Positions 23,037-32,478 of a stretch of 48,881 nucleotides of DNA are shown here, one piece after another; the stretch's first letter is position 1; every line of letters starts with the position of its first letter. The stretch lies in the IMG/VR virus record IMGVR_UViG_3300028571_000040, positions 1 to 48,881 of that record, one strand, 5' to 3'. This DNA is from a virus. Made by a program: the position numbers and the translations under genes. The notes under the pieces were generated by a model that had not been told where the DNA came from, made no database searches, and saw nothing but the letters and a program-made list of their open reading frames with translations.

Positions 23037-24239
23037 TTAGGCCTTGATCTTGAGAAGCGTAAACGCCTCATCCTGAACAACCTGACCATGGTTCCAGCGG
23101 TTGAATGTGAGTTCAACAATCGCATTCTTCTTGCGAGTGTATTCATCACGTACCATGCTCATACCTGTACGATCAATGATCGTGTAGCCGCGCAAGAAGT
23201 CACCGTAAACAACGGACAGATTACCAGCCGCAATGTTAGGCATATCTTGCATAACAACGTATGGATCACCTGCCAGAGTGTTTGGAACATTCGGGCCAAT
23301 GCCAACTTGCCACAGATAGTGGTCATTGGTTGTGCCTTTCAATGTACGCAAGGTTGCCAGTGTCGAACGATTAAATCCGAAAATAGGATCATAACCGACT
23401 TTCAGGCGGCCTGTCATTCTCAACAGATCATCAGCAGCGATAACGCCAGAACCGGCAGTATCAACAGCGGCGGCAACCAGTGCAGCGTTTGTCAGGAAAC
23501 CTTCTGGCTGTTTAGCGCCTGTACCCAGTACGAAGCGGTTGCCTTCGCGTTGTGCGAATGCTTCTGCAACGTCTTGAGCGATTTCGCTTTCGATGTCGAA
23601 CGCGCTATCCATCAGCATATCAACTGTGAAAGGAACAGTAACCGTCAAACGGTATGCTGTCAGTGTTTCACTGCCATATGTAGAGTTGCTCTCATCAGAC
23701 TCGGCTGTTTCACCTTCGTAGTTAGCCGTAGGAATAGTTTTACGGCTAGGAATTTCCAGTGTTTTCTTGCTGGTCGTGCGAACACGGGCAACAGAACGAA
23801 CAGGGGAAATTTCGGTGATTTTTTTCAGGATAATATTATCCATTTCAGTTGGAACCAAATAACCGCCTTGCGTGTCATTGTCTGTACGCAGGATTGCTTT
23901 TTGTTCGGCAGAAACAGCATCACGGCCACCTTTTACCAGCAGGTTAAGAGCTTTATACTCTTCGCTTTGCTTGTAATCTTGAGCGCCAGAAACCGCAGAT
24001 TTACGGGCCAGTTCTTTTTCAAGATTGCCGATTGTTTCGTTCAGATCTTCGCGGGCCTTGCGTTCCGCTGCGATTTGATTAACCAGATCTTGGTTTTTCT
24101 TTTCGTCTGCCTCAAGGCGCTTTTCAACTTTCGCAGAAAATTCCTTGAATTCAGTGCTATCATGACCGAATTTCTCGGCCTTAACGCGCAGATCGTCAAC
24201 AATCTGCTTTACTTCTGTGATTGGATTATGATCGGACAT
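23037..24239 (-). CDS. Major capsid protein, HK97 family
   Basis: A 400-residue protein with GGAG 8 bases upstream. Residues 1-100 are a coiled-coil delta domain (RKAREDLNETIGNLEKELAR), which acts as internal scaffold and is probably removed by the protease. The HK97 fold follows: GGYLVPTEMDNIILKKI (N-arm), PVRSVARV, FTVDMLMDSAFDIESEIAQD (E-loop to spine helix), QREGNRFVLGTGAKQPEGFL (the G-x-x-x-P-x-G-I/F hallmark) and PVVMQDMP-type residues (DPYVVMQDMPNIAAG). The C-terminus RWNHGQVVQDEAFTLLKIKA is the usual end. Confidence 0.95.
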   Translation of the reverse strand: MSDHNPITEVKQIVDDLRVKAEKFGHDSTEFKEFSAKVEKRLEADEKKNQDLVNQIAAERKAREDLNETIGNLEKELARKSAVSGAQDYKQSEEYKALNLLVKGGRDAVSAEQKAILRTDNDTQGGYLVPTEMDNIILKKITEISPVRSVARVRTTSKKTLEIPSRKTIPTANYEGETAESDESNSTYGSETLTAYRLTVTVPFTVDMLMDSAFDIESEIAQDVAEAFAQREGNRFVLGTGAKQPEGFLTNAALVAAAVDTAGSGVIAADDLLRMTGRLKVGYDPIFGFNRSTLATLRTLKGTTNDHYLWQVGIGPNVPNTLAGDPYVVMQDMPNIAAGNLSVVYGDFLRGYTIIDRTGMSMVRDEYTRKKNAIVELTFNRWNHGQVVQDEAFTLLKIKA

Positions 24240-24242
24240 TGC

Positions 24243-25325
24243 TTAAACTCCTAAGCTGTTGTTCAGGTTTGTTAAAGATTGAAGTAGTTGCTTCATTTCT
24301 TCAGCTTCACGCTGTGTCCGATCATCATCTCGATGACCTGCCATTTTAAGACTACTAATAATAAGCTTTGCTGTTTTTTGCGAAAACACCACGCCGTCGC
24401 GCAGCAAAACTTCAAGATCACGCTCCGATAATGATTTAAAATCATCCAAACGGAACGAGCTTGATTCTTGGAATGGGCTTTCCATGCCCATCTTATCGTA
24501 ATAGCGATTGATATTGCGGATAACCGCAGGCATATCGCTTTCAGGTATATCAACACCGCCACGTGCGCCACGAACGGCGGCGGCTGCGGCGAAAATACCA
24601 CGTGGAATGGCGCGTAACTGGCCGTTTACAACGTCGGCAATTGGTAACTTGTATGATCCGTAATTATCGGGGCTTTCATCATCATACCAAAGGAAGGCTT
24701 TTCGATATTCAGAATTAGGCGTATCGCCTGCCTCGGTAAATTCCTTCACACGGGCGCGGGCTGCATCGCCATCCCATGCCATGTCATTGTCAGCTAAAGG
24801 AAGGTTCTGGAATGGGACAGCGGACTTGGCTTCTGTGATAATAGCTTCTGAATTCATAGGAATAGATACAAGCGACACTTCAAAAAGCTCAATTTTTTTG
24901 AGCCTGCGAATGTCTTTATCCCATTCATAATCTTGCGTGAAATAGCCGATAGACATACTGCCTACGCTGCCTATTTTCATTTGTGGCATAACGCGATCAC
25001 GGACCATCGCGTCTGCTTTTGGCATACGGCCTTCTACATACAGGCCCTTGCTATCCTCACGCATAACATCATAAACGCCAAGCGGAAGAGACATATCATG
25101 ATGCCACAAAACAGGAAGCTTTTTACCTTTGGCACTTAGCTTGTCAAGGCATTCTTTAAATGCGCCAGATACAACCATATCACCGCCATGATCGACGTTG
25201 CCGAAAGTCGAAGCATAACCTTTAAATGAATAATATTCGCCGTCCTCGCTGTATTCCTTAACTTCAAAAGGAACCTCGATATATCTGGCTTTTTTACCTA
25301 TCCCCACGCTTATTTTTTTTGTCAT
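24243..25325 (-). CDS. HK97-type prohead maturation protease with C-terminal extension
   Basis: A 360-residue protein. The protease domain (1-165) shows FKGYASTFGNVDHGGDMVVS, the active-site His region VLWHHD (H75/H76), the Ser region GSVGSMSIGY (S125 the likely nucleophile) and KIELFEVSLVSIPMN, as in the U35/S78 families. Residues 200-290 (AFLWYDDESPDNYGSYKLPI, then IPRGIFAAAAAVRGARGG) form a second domain frequent in phage protease fusions. It should cleave the delta domain of the capsid protein encoded next. Confidence 0.92.
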   Translation of the reverse strand: MTKKISVGIGKKARYIEVPFEVKEYSEDGEYYSFKGYASTFGNVDHGGDMVVSGAFKECLDKLSAKGKKLPVLWHHDMSLPLGVYDVMREDSKGLYVEGRMPKADAMVRDRVMPQMKIGSVGSMSIGYFTQDYEWDKDIRRLKKIELFEVSLVSIPMNSEAIITEAKSAVPFQNLPLADNDMAWDGDAARARVKEFTEAGDTPNSEYRKAFLWYDDESPDNYGSYKLPIADVVNGQLRAIPRGIFAAAAAVRGARGGVDIPESDMPAVIRNINRYYDKMGMESPFQESSSFRLDDFKSLSERDLEVLLRDGVVFSQKTAKLIISSLKMAGHRDDDRTQREAEEMKQLLQSLTNLNNSLGV

Positions 25326-25356
25326 TAATTAATGAACCTTTTTACGCGCCTAAAGT

Positions 25357-25385
25357 ATCTTAACCTAATTTTAATTAAATCACAA
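25357..25385 (-). promoter_or_regulatory. Possible promoter before the protease-capsid genes
   Basis: On the minus strand TTGTGA (25385-25380) and TAAGAT (25362-25357) are separated by 17 bases. They lie in an 87-base AT-rich gap between the gpF-like gene and the protease. Both boxes match consensus at 4 of 6 positions, so the call is tentative. Confidence 0.35.
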
Positions 25386-25412
25386 TATCATTTTAGATTT
25401 TAATTAACATCA

Positions 25413-26270
25413 TTATAGAAAGTAAATTTCAGCAGAACATCGGCAATTCCATACCTCCGCACCGGATGCGCCAAGGCTTAAATCGCCCGGATACCTCATG
25501 CGATACCCACCAACTATAAACGGCTCATCAAGATCAACCGTTTGACCATTGGCAGAAACGTGCGTAGGTCGAACGCGCCCATCTCCGACATTGAACCATG
25601 TTTTTTCGGCTTTTTTTTTAGTCGGCAATGTCGCTATAGGAACGTCATTTAAAGTATATGGCTTCTGCCCAGCCATGGCCTCGGCTGTTATAAGCTTGGT
25701 ACTCTCCGCAGCGCTTTGTGTCTCGAATGTGGCGATAACCGGGATACGGGAAGAAAACGAACGATCCAGAAAAACCGCCGCTGTTAATGCTACCGTTAAA
25801 TTGTCGATAGGCTCATTGTTTTCTGCCAGCTCATTGCGTGCGCGGTTTATGCTATTGTTTATCTCGCGGTTTGTCGTGTCCAGCATGATATCTGCCTGCG
25901 GTTTTAGGCGCATATCTATCCATGCCAGCAGGCCAAGAGCTATTAAATCCTCTGTTAATTGCTCATCATCCTGATACTGCTTTTTTTCCAGAAAATACGA
26001 AAAGCTTTTAACACCGTTGCGATCCGGGACGGAATTTTTAAACGCCTTTTGCGTACGCTTATATTGATCCCTAACAAGTGCCTCTAATTTGCTTCGATAT
26101 TGATCAAGGCTTATGATCCGGCCCGTCGTGCTATATACCCGCACAAAGTCATTGCGGATTTCACGAAAAAACGGGACAAGTTTGGGAATAAAAACTGCCT
26201 CAAGCCTATGCTTTTCCTTTAGCTCTTTTTTGCTATAGGCAGCGCCTTTAGTATTCAATGTTTTCATCAT
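25413..26270 (-). CDS. Head morphogenesis protein, Mu gpF-like C-terminus
   Basis: The ATG at 26270 was chosen; a TTG at 26273 is in frame. The product is 285 residues. The C-terminal domain matches the Mu F / SPP1 gp7 family: TWFNVGDGRVRPTHVSANGQ, then IVGGYRMRYPGD and EVWNCRC, giving the R-x-x-H-x-x-x-N-G, Y-P-G-D and N-C-R-C hallmarks. The N-terminal part is helical (LVRDQYKRTQKAFK). The gene overlaps the portal gene by 23 bases. It is a minor head protein carried in the capsid. Confidence 0.88.
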   Translation of the reverse strand: MMKTLNTKGAAYSKKELKEKHRLEAVFIPKLVPFFREIRNDFVRVYSTTGRIISLDQYRSKLEALVRDQYKRTQKAFKNSVPDRNGVKSFSYFLEKKQYQDDEQLTEDLIALGLLAWIDMRLKPQADIMLDTTNREINNSINRARNELAENNEPIDNLTVALTAAVFLDRSFSSRIPVIATFETQSAAESTKLITAEAMAGQKPYTLNDVPIATLPTKKKAEKTWFNVGDGRVRPTHVSANGQTVDLDEPFIVGGYRMRYPGDLSLGASGAEVWNCRCSAEIYFL

Positions 26271-27552
26271 CAACCGCTGTTACAGGGTCATTTTGAAATA
26301 AATCACGTCCGGCCGGAACAAGCGTTGCGGCTTGATAGAATATATCGCCGCCTTCGATAGGCTCACGGTCAGGTAAGTTTTCACGAAGCTCATTAACCGT
26401 CTCGATATTGATCTCACGACGCAGCTTAATCTCCGCCAGCATACGGGAACGAAGGGCGACGATATCTTCCGGGTTGTATGTAATCCGTACAATGTTATCG
26501 TCCTGAACACGAAGCTTGAAAAACTTGGTAAGGCCAGAAAATATAATCTCGGCATTAGGCAGAATAGCGCGGTCATATAAATCCAAAATAGCGCGCTCAA
26601 AATTGCTATATGTCTGGCTATCGGCATTGACAATAGGAAGCGGAATTTTATAGCGCATGTAAATAGATTGCGTTGCGATACGATCCAGACCGCTAAAATC
26701 CATATCCTTGCTGGTTAGGCCCATCTCTTTTATTTCCATGTCCTCTGATGAAAACACGGCTATATTTCCGGCGTTATTGGACCCGGCAAATTGGTTATAA
26801 ATAGCCTGCTTGCGGATGTCGTGATCCTCTTGGCTCATCGTATCTTTAAACACGAACGCCAGACTGATACGACCGCCGTTCTGGATAACCTTCAAATTAT
26901 GATTACGGCCTAGAATTTGCTGCCGCGTTTCGATTGCGGCGGCCTCTAGCGGGCTATCAGGCGTTGTTTGATCCGTCCGGCTGGAAAAGCCCATGACATG
27001 AAACAATTCACGCAGATTTCCGTCAAGAAAACGGGAAAATTTGCCTTTTTCGCGGTTATATGTGCCAAGCCCCATGCCCTGCGATACACTGAATAGACGT
27101 GGGTATCCGTCTATAGCGTCCTGCATGGGCGATATTAGAAATGGATTAATGGCAAACAATGTGCGCGGCAATCGGTTTAAAGAACCTTCCGCATAGATAA
27201 AGCATTCATGCGTTAATAGCCAATGACGGGCAAGCTGTCCTATAAATGAGCGGTAATCCTCAAAATCGTTTGGGCTTTCCAGCAAGGTTAAAATAGGATG
27301 CTCTGAAATTAGTGACCCGTCTTTTAATTCAATGACAGGCTTAATCATTTCTATTTCGTCTGCGATAACGTCAATGGCAGTGGCTACGGCGGATGAATTA
27401 CGATAGAAGTTCATGGCATCGCCTGCATTGATACGGCTGCCATATCCACCTAAAGCATATTCAAGAAATGACCCAGCGGGAAGGTTAATAATATCCGCGC
27501 CGGATTTTATTTCGGGTTTTAGTTTTTGCTTTTTAAAATTGAAAAATTTCAT
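26248..27552 (-). CDS. Portal protein, HK97 family
   Basis: A 434-residue protein. The clip and stem features are ALGGYGSRINAGDAMNFYRN and SSAVATAIDVIADEIEMIKP at the N-terminus, HPILTLLESPNDFEDYRSFI, then TDQTTPDSPLEAAAIETRQQ (the S-P-L pattern) and NAGNIAVFSSEDMEIKEMGL. DFSGLDRIATQSIYMRYKIP matches the F-x-x-x-R-x-x-x-x-x-I-x-x-x-f-x-I-P block of HK97 portals. It forms the dodecameric DNA gate at one capsid vertex. Unusually, it is separated from the terminase genes by a 5-kb fibre-type block. Confidence 0.93.
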   Translation of the reverse strand: MKFFNFKKQKLKPEIKSGADIINLPAGSFLEYALGGYGSRINAGDAMNFYRNSSAVATAIDVIADEIEMIKPVIELKDGSLISEHPILTLLESPNDFEDYRSFIGQLARHWLLTHECFIYAEGSLNRLPRTLFAINPFLISPMQDAIDGYPRLFSVSQGMGLGTYNREKGKFSRFLDGNLRELFHVMGFSSRTDQTTPDSPLEAAAIETRQQILGRNHNLKVIQNGGRISLAFVFKDTMSQEDHDIRKQAIYNQFAGSNNAGNIAVFSSEDMEIKEMGLTSKDMDFSGLDRIATQSIYMRYKIPLPIVNADSQTYSNFERAILDLYDRAILPNAEIIFSGLTKFFKLRVQDDNIVRITYNPEDIVALRSRMLAEIKLRREINIETVNELRENLPDREPIEGGDIFYQAATLVPAGRDLFQNDPVTAVDDENIEY

Positions 27553-27602
27553 TTAACCCGCCGTTTTTTATACATTAAAGCATTTTCTTTTATTTTAAAA
27601 GT

Positions 27603-27758
27603 TTATTTATTTTCATTTACTGGCGTATTGGATTTTTCCGCAATGATCTGGTTTAAAACGCTAAGGTTTTTTTGCGTTGCATCAAGAGTAACAAGCTGGT
27701 CATAGGCCAGTGCTTTTAATTGCTCGATTGTCATTTCCTTCAATTGTTCAATAGTCAT
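27603..27758 (-). CDS. 51-residue protein with a duplicated N-terminal motif
   Basis: GGAG lies 6 bases before the ATG. The N-terminus MTIEQLKEMTIEQLKALAYD has two near-identical seven-residue steps (MTIEQLK), followed by a helix (QLVTLDATQKNLSVLNQIIA). The whole chain looks like one long coiled-coil helix. Similar short proteins with this start occur in phages next to tail fibre genes. The function is unknown; it may be a small chaperone or trimerisation peptide. Confidence 0.65.
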   Translation of the reverse strand: MTIEQLKEMTIEQLKALAYDQLVTLDATQKNLSVLNQIIAEKSNTPVNENK

Positions 27759-27759
27759 A

Positions 27760-28035
27760 TTATTCTCCATATCCTGCTAGGTTTAGTTTATCTGCGGCAA
27801 TAAAGGCCACGCGGTTTTCGTTAAGCCAGTCTTGCAATTGTTCCGTTGTGAATTTCGTTTCAGACGGTTCGGAAAAATGCTCGACATGCGCCCATTCAAC
27901 AAAGGCCCGGTCCTGATCCAGCAGCTCATATGTGAAGCTAATACGCATACGGTATTGACCTTCGTAATCTGTGTTAGCAATAATAGCCTCTGAATGAACG
28001 TAAGCGTATGCGATTGTTTTGGTAATTGTTTTCAT
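27760..28035 (-). CDS. Hypothetical 91-residue protein next to the fibre block
   Basis: A beta strand-rich N-terminal half (TKTIAYAYVHSEAIIANTDY, then YRMRISFTYELLDQ) is followed by a helix (TTEQLQDWLNENRVAFIAAD). The gene lies between the 983-residue fibre gene and the coiled-coil peptide gene with almost no spacing. AGGATAT lies near the start. No family is recognised. Position suggests an accessory of the fibre block. Confidence 0.62.
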   Translation of the reverse strand: MKTITKTIAYAYVHSEAIIANTDYEGQYRMRISFTYELLDQDRAFVEWAHVEHFSEPSETKFTTEQLQDWLNENRVAFIAADKLNLAGYGE

Positions 28036-28044
28036 TGTATATCC

Positions 28045-30996
28045 TTAAGCGTTTGCAATAATTGTTACTGTGCCACTTGATCCACGGAATTTCAAGGCCC
28101 CGCCTTCGACATAAAGAACTCCGCCGCCTGTGGGGTTTGTACTTGGTACCGTTCCCGCATTGGCTATGCCGATAACGCCCACGCCGCTGCCGAATTGGTC
28201 CGGTGTACGAATTCCTAGGTTTCCATTAGATGTAATTCTTAATCTTTCGGTTCCTGTACTTGTTACAGATCCGCCACCAGTTACGCCAGTTTTAAAAATT
28301 AATCCAGCAGTGTCTGTGCCAAAATGGAACCCATCAACATTGGCACCCAAATATCCGGATGCTACAGCTGTAGAAGTAATGCGTATTTGTGAATCAATAT
28401 TGTTTGTGGTTCCTTGAACAGTTAGTCTGTGGCTTGGGCTTGTCGCGCCTATTCCAAAGTTTCCATTTTCTGCAAGGCGCATTCTTTCAGTGTTGCCACC
28501 AGATGAAAACTTAATAATACCGCCTGCACCGTCGGACATAATGGTAAGAGCGCCTGTATTGCTATATAACAGCCCCTCATCCGCACCCCATGCACCGTAA
28601 GGCGTAAAGCCCGTGGATGATGTGGATATGGTTGTTTGACCAGTTATGCCTAAAGAGTTTCGCACAGATATGCCAGCAGAAGCCGCCGCACTTGTTGAGT
28701 TGTTCTGTATTTGATAATTAAATGTGGAGTTATCGTTTTTGGTTGATGTTACAAGTCCGGTGCCTACTGGATTAAGGGCAATGCCCGAGTTTGTTCCCGC
28801 AGTCTGTATTGTAAGTGATCCTACGGAAGAAATAGCAAATGCAGCATAATTTGAAGCATCGAAACCGACCCGCAATTGCTCGGTTGTTGAGATAACTTGA
28901 AGCCGTGCGGAAGCTGTATTTGTGCCTATGCTGATATTATTTAGGTTATCTATTCTTAATGCCGCTGTCCCGGATGTTCCCTGCCGCCAATACATGGCGT
29001 TTGAACTATCAACACCGTTCTCCCATACTTGAGTACCGCTTTTGGCAAAAACCTGAACAACGTCATTTGCTGTGGTATTGAGCCGCCATACGCGGTCATT
29101 TGTGCTTAATACTCTGGCTTTTTCAGTTAATGCACCGCCGTTTACAGCCGTCCAGAAAAGAATATCAGAAGGAACTGTTCCTCCCGCTTGAGCTGTCGAA
29201 AGAACCTCAATGCGCGCACCTTCTTGAGCCGCGCCGCTGGTTGGTTGAGAAAAACGAAAAGATAATCGACCGCCTAATACGCCAGCAGATCTACCTACTC
29301 CTGCTGCGTGTAGATTGTCAAAGTAAAGCGTTCCGCCATTTTGATTAACTGTTCCGCTATTGGTTTTTCGAATGTATAAATCTTGCGCGCCAGTCGTTGT
29401 AGATGTCAGGTCAAGGCGGCCTTGCGGGGCTTCTGTACCGATACCCATGCCAGTTGAAATTATTCTGGCCCATGACGTTCCAGTTACGCTTGATCCTTTG
29501 AAATTTATGCCTTGATTGGTCCACAATACAGTATCGGTGCTATCAATACCTAACCCATAATTTCCATTGTATAATGTTATGCTGGCAACATTAGTGGCAA
29601 GCGGTCTTATGCTTATACTGTCATTGAAGGTAAAAGATGCGCCAGCACCCACCGCGTCGAACGTAACCCCGCCAGTTGATCCAACGGTCGTACTGTAATA
29701 ATTGCTATCATTGAAACCAACGCGAATTTGTTCCGTGGAATTTATAACGTGCAGCTTTGCGCTAGGGCTTGATCCTGTAGTGCCGCCTCCTATTTTTACA
29801 TTAGCGCCACCAGAATTGATATAGATGTCTGCCCATGCGTTTAGAGCAGCGTTATGGCCACCAAACTGCGCTACTCCGTTTAATTCTCCCATCAAAAATA
29901 CGTTTGCAGATCCGCCTGCAACAATTCGACCGGACCATGAAGATGGTGTACTTGCCCCACCTTTAACCTGAAGCTTGGCACCTCCGAACGCTGTTACATC
30001 TGTATTGGTTCCAATAAGGAAGTTTCCATTCGGGGTCATTCTCATGCCCTCGACGCTTCCGTTATATCTAAATATTAAATTACCGCCAGAAATCGGACTG
30101 CTTAAGTACAAATTATCGTCAGTAAAAAGCTCAAGTATATTGCCCGCATATGCACCGAGTGAGTTGGTTACAGATATTGCGCGGCCTCTTTCAATAATAA
30201 TATTTCCACTTGCTATATGCAGTCTGTCCAGAGGGGAGTTTGTACCAACACCAAGTCGATTGTTAGCATCATCCCAAAAGAAGTTAGTGTTATCCTGCGA
30301 CAACAAGCCGCCAGTGCCTGCGAATAAAATAGATCCTGCATTCATAGTTGAGAATACGGTGCCACCATAGAAAGTTGCCCCGGAACCCCCGCCTGCTCCA
30401 AAAAGCGCCACGTCAGTACCATTATTGGATTCGATTAAAACACCGCCGAAACCGTTGGCGCTTACATTGGTTGTGATTAATTTTTGAGTTGTGCCTAAGT
30501 TGAGATCAGACGTAGCGCCTGTATATGGAACGTATCCTGCTAATGCCGATGATGTTATATATCCAACGTCGTTTGTGAATATAGAGATGTTTTGCCCTGT
30601 GAGCGCAGATATGGCATCACTAGAAAAAGTAGAAAGGCTTAGATCACCGCGAAAATATTGAAGGGTTGTACCTGTTGTTATTGTATTTTGTTTGGCATTA
30701 AGCGCGGTTTGCGTGGCCGTTGATATGGGCTTGTTAAGATCAGACGTATTATCGACATTTCCAAGGCCAACGGTTGACTTTGTGATTGTGACCCATGATG
30801 TGTCAAAATTTGTATTGCTATTTTTTTGCAGGAATTGCCCGGTTGTGCCGCCGGTTGCAATGCCAACGCCGGGGGGGCCTTGAACGCCTACAGATATGAC
30901 ATGCGGGTTTTCATTTTGAATGACAATAGAACCGCCGCCCTCGATTGATATCGTATTCTGATATTCAAGAATTTGTACGATATGGCGTTCGGTCAT
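28045..30996 (-). CDS. Long tail-fibre / shaft protein
   Basis: A 983-residue protein, the largest in the leftward arm. Near the N-terminus the collagen-like GVQGPPGVGI is followed by STVGLGNVDNTSDLNKPIST and QTALNAKQ, shaft motifs of many phage fibres. The rest carries repeated G-I-G-T-x-x-P-x-x-x-L-x-V units (LGVGTNSPLDRLHI, MGIGTEAPQGRLDL, NFGIGATSPSHRLTV). An internal duplication also starts at STTEQIRVGFNDSNYY and STTEQLRVGFDASNYA. The end, NPTGGGVLYVEGGALKFRGS, is a common fibre terminus. It is probably trimeric. Its location between terminase and portal is unusual. Confidence 0.85.
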   Translation of the reverse strand: MTERHIVQILEYQNTISIEGGGSIVIQNENPHVISVGVQGPPGVGIATGGTTGQFLQKNSNTNFDTSWVTITKSTVGLGNVDNTSDLNKPISTATQTALNAKQNTITTGTTLQYFRGDLSLSTFSSDAISALTGQNISIFTNDVGYITSSALAGYVPYTGATSDLNLGTTQKLITTNVSANGFGGVLIESNNGTDVALFGAGGGSGATFYGGTVFSTMNAGSILFAGTGGLLSQDNTNFFWDDANNRLGVGTNSPLDRLHIASGNIIIERGRAISVTNSLGAYAGNILELFTDDNLYLSSPISGGNLIFRYNGSVEGMRMTPNGNFLIGTNTDVTAFGGAKLQVKGGASTPSSWSGRIVAGGSANVFLMGELNGVAQFGGHNAALNAWADIYINSGGANVKIGGGTTGSSPSAKLHVINSTEQIRVGFNDSNYYSTTVGSTGGVTFDAVGAGASFTFNDSISIRPLATNVASITLYNGNYGLGIDSTDTVLWTNQGINFKGSSVTGTSWARIISTGMGIGTEAPQGRLDLTSTTTGAQDLYIRKTNSGTVNQNGGTLYFDNLHAAGVGRSAGVLGGRLSFRFSQPTSGAAQEGARIEVLSTAQAGGTVPSDILFWTAVNGGALTEKARVLSTNDRVWRLNTTANDVVQVFAKSGTQVWENGVDSSNAMYWRQGTSGTAALRIDNLNNISIGTNTASARLQVISTTEQLRVGFDASNYAAFAISSVGSLTIQTAGTNSGIALNPVGTGLVTSTKNDNSTFNYQIQNNSTSAAASAGISVRNSLGITGQTTISTSSTGFTPYGAWGADEGLLYSNTGALTIMSDGAGGIIKFSSGGNTERMRLAENGNFGIGATSPSHRLTVQGTTNNIDSQIRITSTAVASGYLGANVDGFHFGTDTAGLIFKTGVTGGGSVTSTGTERLRITSNGNLGIRTPDQFGSGVGVIGIANAGTVPSTNPTGGGVLYVEGGALKFRGSSGTVTIIANA

Positions 30997-31343
30997 TATA
31001 AGACCTCATTGGATATGGTGATAGTACCGCCAAGGAAAGGCATATCAATGCCGCCACTGATAAGGATGAGGCTATAGACAAGCGCGTCTTGCTCTATAGG
31101 AAGGATATCTTCTTTTGGTATTTCGATTAGAATGGTGCCTGCTGTACCGCCGAGCGTGATACCGTCGCCGGAGGATAGTGATAGGATAACGTCAGCGGAT
31201 GCGTAGTTCTTTTTGGCTTTGAGCGATGCACCGTACCCGGTCAGGTCGATAGGCGTTCCGCTTGCGTCTGTATATGTGATCAAGCGCGAGAAGTCAGCGT
31301 TTTTGTATAGCGTGAAATTATATGGGCCAAGGTCAGCGGTCAT
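30996..31343 (-). CDS. Small beta-rich baseplate/fibre-associated protein
   Basis: A 115-residue protein. The segments LYKNADFSRLITYTDASGTP and IDLTGYGASLKAK, followed by LSLSSGDGITLGGTAGTILI, match a recurrent phage module (a P-I-D-L-T-G strand turn, then a G-I-x-L-x-G-x-x-G-x-I repeat) similar to the N-terminal beta-sandwich of BppU-like upper-baseplate proteins. It is encoded directly before the long fibre (one-base overlap), so it may connect that fibre to the virion. The role is inference. Confidence 0.68.
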   Translation of the reverse strand: MTADLGPYNFTLYKNADFSRLITYTDASGTPIDLTGYGASLKAKKNYASADVILSLSSGDGITLGGTAGTILIEIPKEDILPIEQDALVYSLILISGGIDMPFLGGTITISNEVL

Positions 31344-32203
31344 GCGTATGTAGCTCCATGTCGCGCATTAAGATTATCAATGATAAGGCCAGCTTTTGTA
31401 TTATCTAAAAGTTCATTTCCGAATGCAAAACTTTTCGTTCGATAATTTATATTTGTATATCCTGAAGGATTGCCGCCAGCGCCTTGGGCCGCGCCTAGAT
31501 AAAAATTACTGCTTGCCACAGCATCACCAACGGGAACCCATGTGCCAGTCACAGACGTTCTTGAATTTGACCATACTCTGATATTATTTGATGAAAGAGT
31601 AGGATTGCAAGATACAATCAATATATTATATTGCGTTCTCGGAAAAGCTGGAATAGCAGGAGATACTTGAGAAGATCCATCCCATACTTGAAGCTGACCA
31701 CTTGTGTTCATGTAAATAGTCAATCCTCTTATGCCTGTTGTGTTTACCCCGCCAAGGAAATTATCAACTCCCCACGATGCTAGATAATGCACCATACAAA
31801 ACCACCATGGGCCGCCAGATACTTTTCTATGTGCGTTTAATAGAGTCGTCGGTTGTGATTGATTTTTGAATTTAAATATAGCACCTTCTTGCGCGTTATT
31901 AAAATAGGCGGACTGACTTCCTGCGGTTCCTGTAAAAACTGGATCGTATGGCGGTGAAGGCTCAACACCATCGGAATTACCAAGCCATAGATCCCAAGCA
32001 GTGCTAGGTGTTCCGTCTGCTGGTGATGATAATAAATTTGACCACGTTTGTCCTGTTCCGGGGTAGCTTGCCAATTGAGTAGCATCGATATCGCAGCAGG
32101 CAGAAGACAAAACACCGTCAAGATAGGGTGATACAGATTGGTTGCCAGATAATTTAATACCCGGCTTAAAACCAACAGGCCCTGACCGTGTTTTAAAAAA
32201 CAT
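31340..32203 (-). CDS. Lectin-like (LamG / concanavalin-type) virion protein
   Basis: A 287-residue protein. The sequence is typical of a jelly-roll carbohydrate-binding domain: CDIDATQLASYPGTGQTWSN (a C-x-D-A-x-x-x-x-S-Y-x-G-x-G-x-x-W opening), YFNNAQEGAIFKFKN, PWWFCMVHYLASWG and GLTIYMNTSGQLQVW. Such domains in phages often bind surface glycans or decorate the capsid. It lies in the fibre block between the small beta-rich proteins. The family match is by fold pattern; the ligand is unknown. Confidence 0.68.
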   Translation of the reverse strand: MFFKTRSGPVGFKPGIKLSGNQSVSPYLDGVLSSACCDIDATQLASYPGTGQTWSNLLSSPADGTPSTAWDLWLGNSDGVEPSPPYDPVFTGTAGSQSAYFNNAQEGAIFKFKNQSQPTTLLNAHRKVSGGPWWFCMVHYLASWGVDNFLGGVNTTGIRGLTIYMNTSGQLQVWDGSSQVSPAIPAFPRTQYNILIVSCNPTLSSNNIRVWSNSRTSVTGTWVPVGDAVASSNFYLGAAQGAGGNPSGYTNINYRTKSFAFGNELLDNTKAGLIIDNLNARHGATYA

Positions 32204-32478
32204 TAATAGTTTAACCAGTATTTAAGGTTTGGAGACGTTGCACCTGCGAGTGTAAGCCTGATTTTAGGGCCGCCAGAGATCATGAAATTAAACTGGCCGT
32301 TAGCTGACAATTGCGTTGTCACGTCGGACGGTATCCACGTCGTGCCGTTATCGTATGTAGTTTCGACGCTAAGTGTTCCGCTGCCCCATGTACCTGAAGC
32401 GGCCACGGTTGCGAATGTGACGTAATCGACAACTGCGCTGCTGCCATTATTTGTGAATGTACCTGAAATTTGAGACAA
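32203..32478 (-). CDS. Small beta-sandwich protein of the fibre block
   Basis: A 91-residue protein, nearly all beta: SGTFTNNGSSAVVDYVTFAT, WGSGTLSVETTYDNGTTWIP and NFMISGGPKIRLTLAGATSP. The G-x-G-T-L-x-x-E-x-S-x-D-x-G-x-T-W pattern is common in phage decoration or baseplate proteins. The start is preceded by AGGGGG, rather far from the ATG. The gene is coupled to the lectin-like gene. The 72-base gap upstream is AT-rich. No specific family is assigned. Confidence 0.62.
   Translation of the reverse strand: MSQISGTFTNNGSSAVVDYVTFATVAASGTWGSGTLSVETTYDNGTTWIPSDVTTQLSANGQFNFMISGGPKIRLTLAGATSPNLKYWLNY

Noticed and set aside
23088-24254. A 388-codon open frame on the plus strand opposite the capsid gene
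   Set aside because: It is antisense to a certain HK97 capsid gene, its translation is Cys-rich and shows no domain, and it has no ribosome binding site. Shadow frame.
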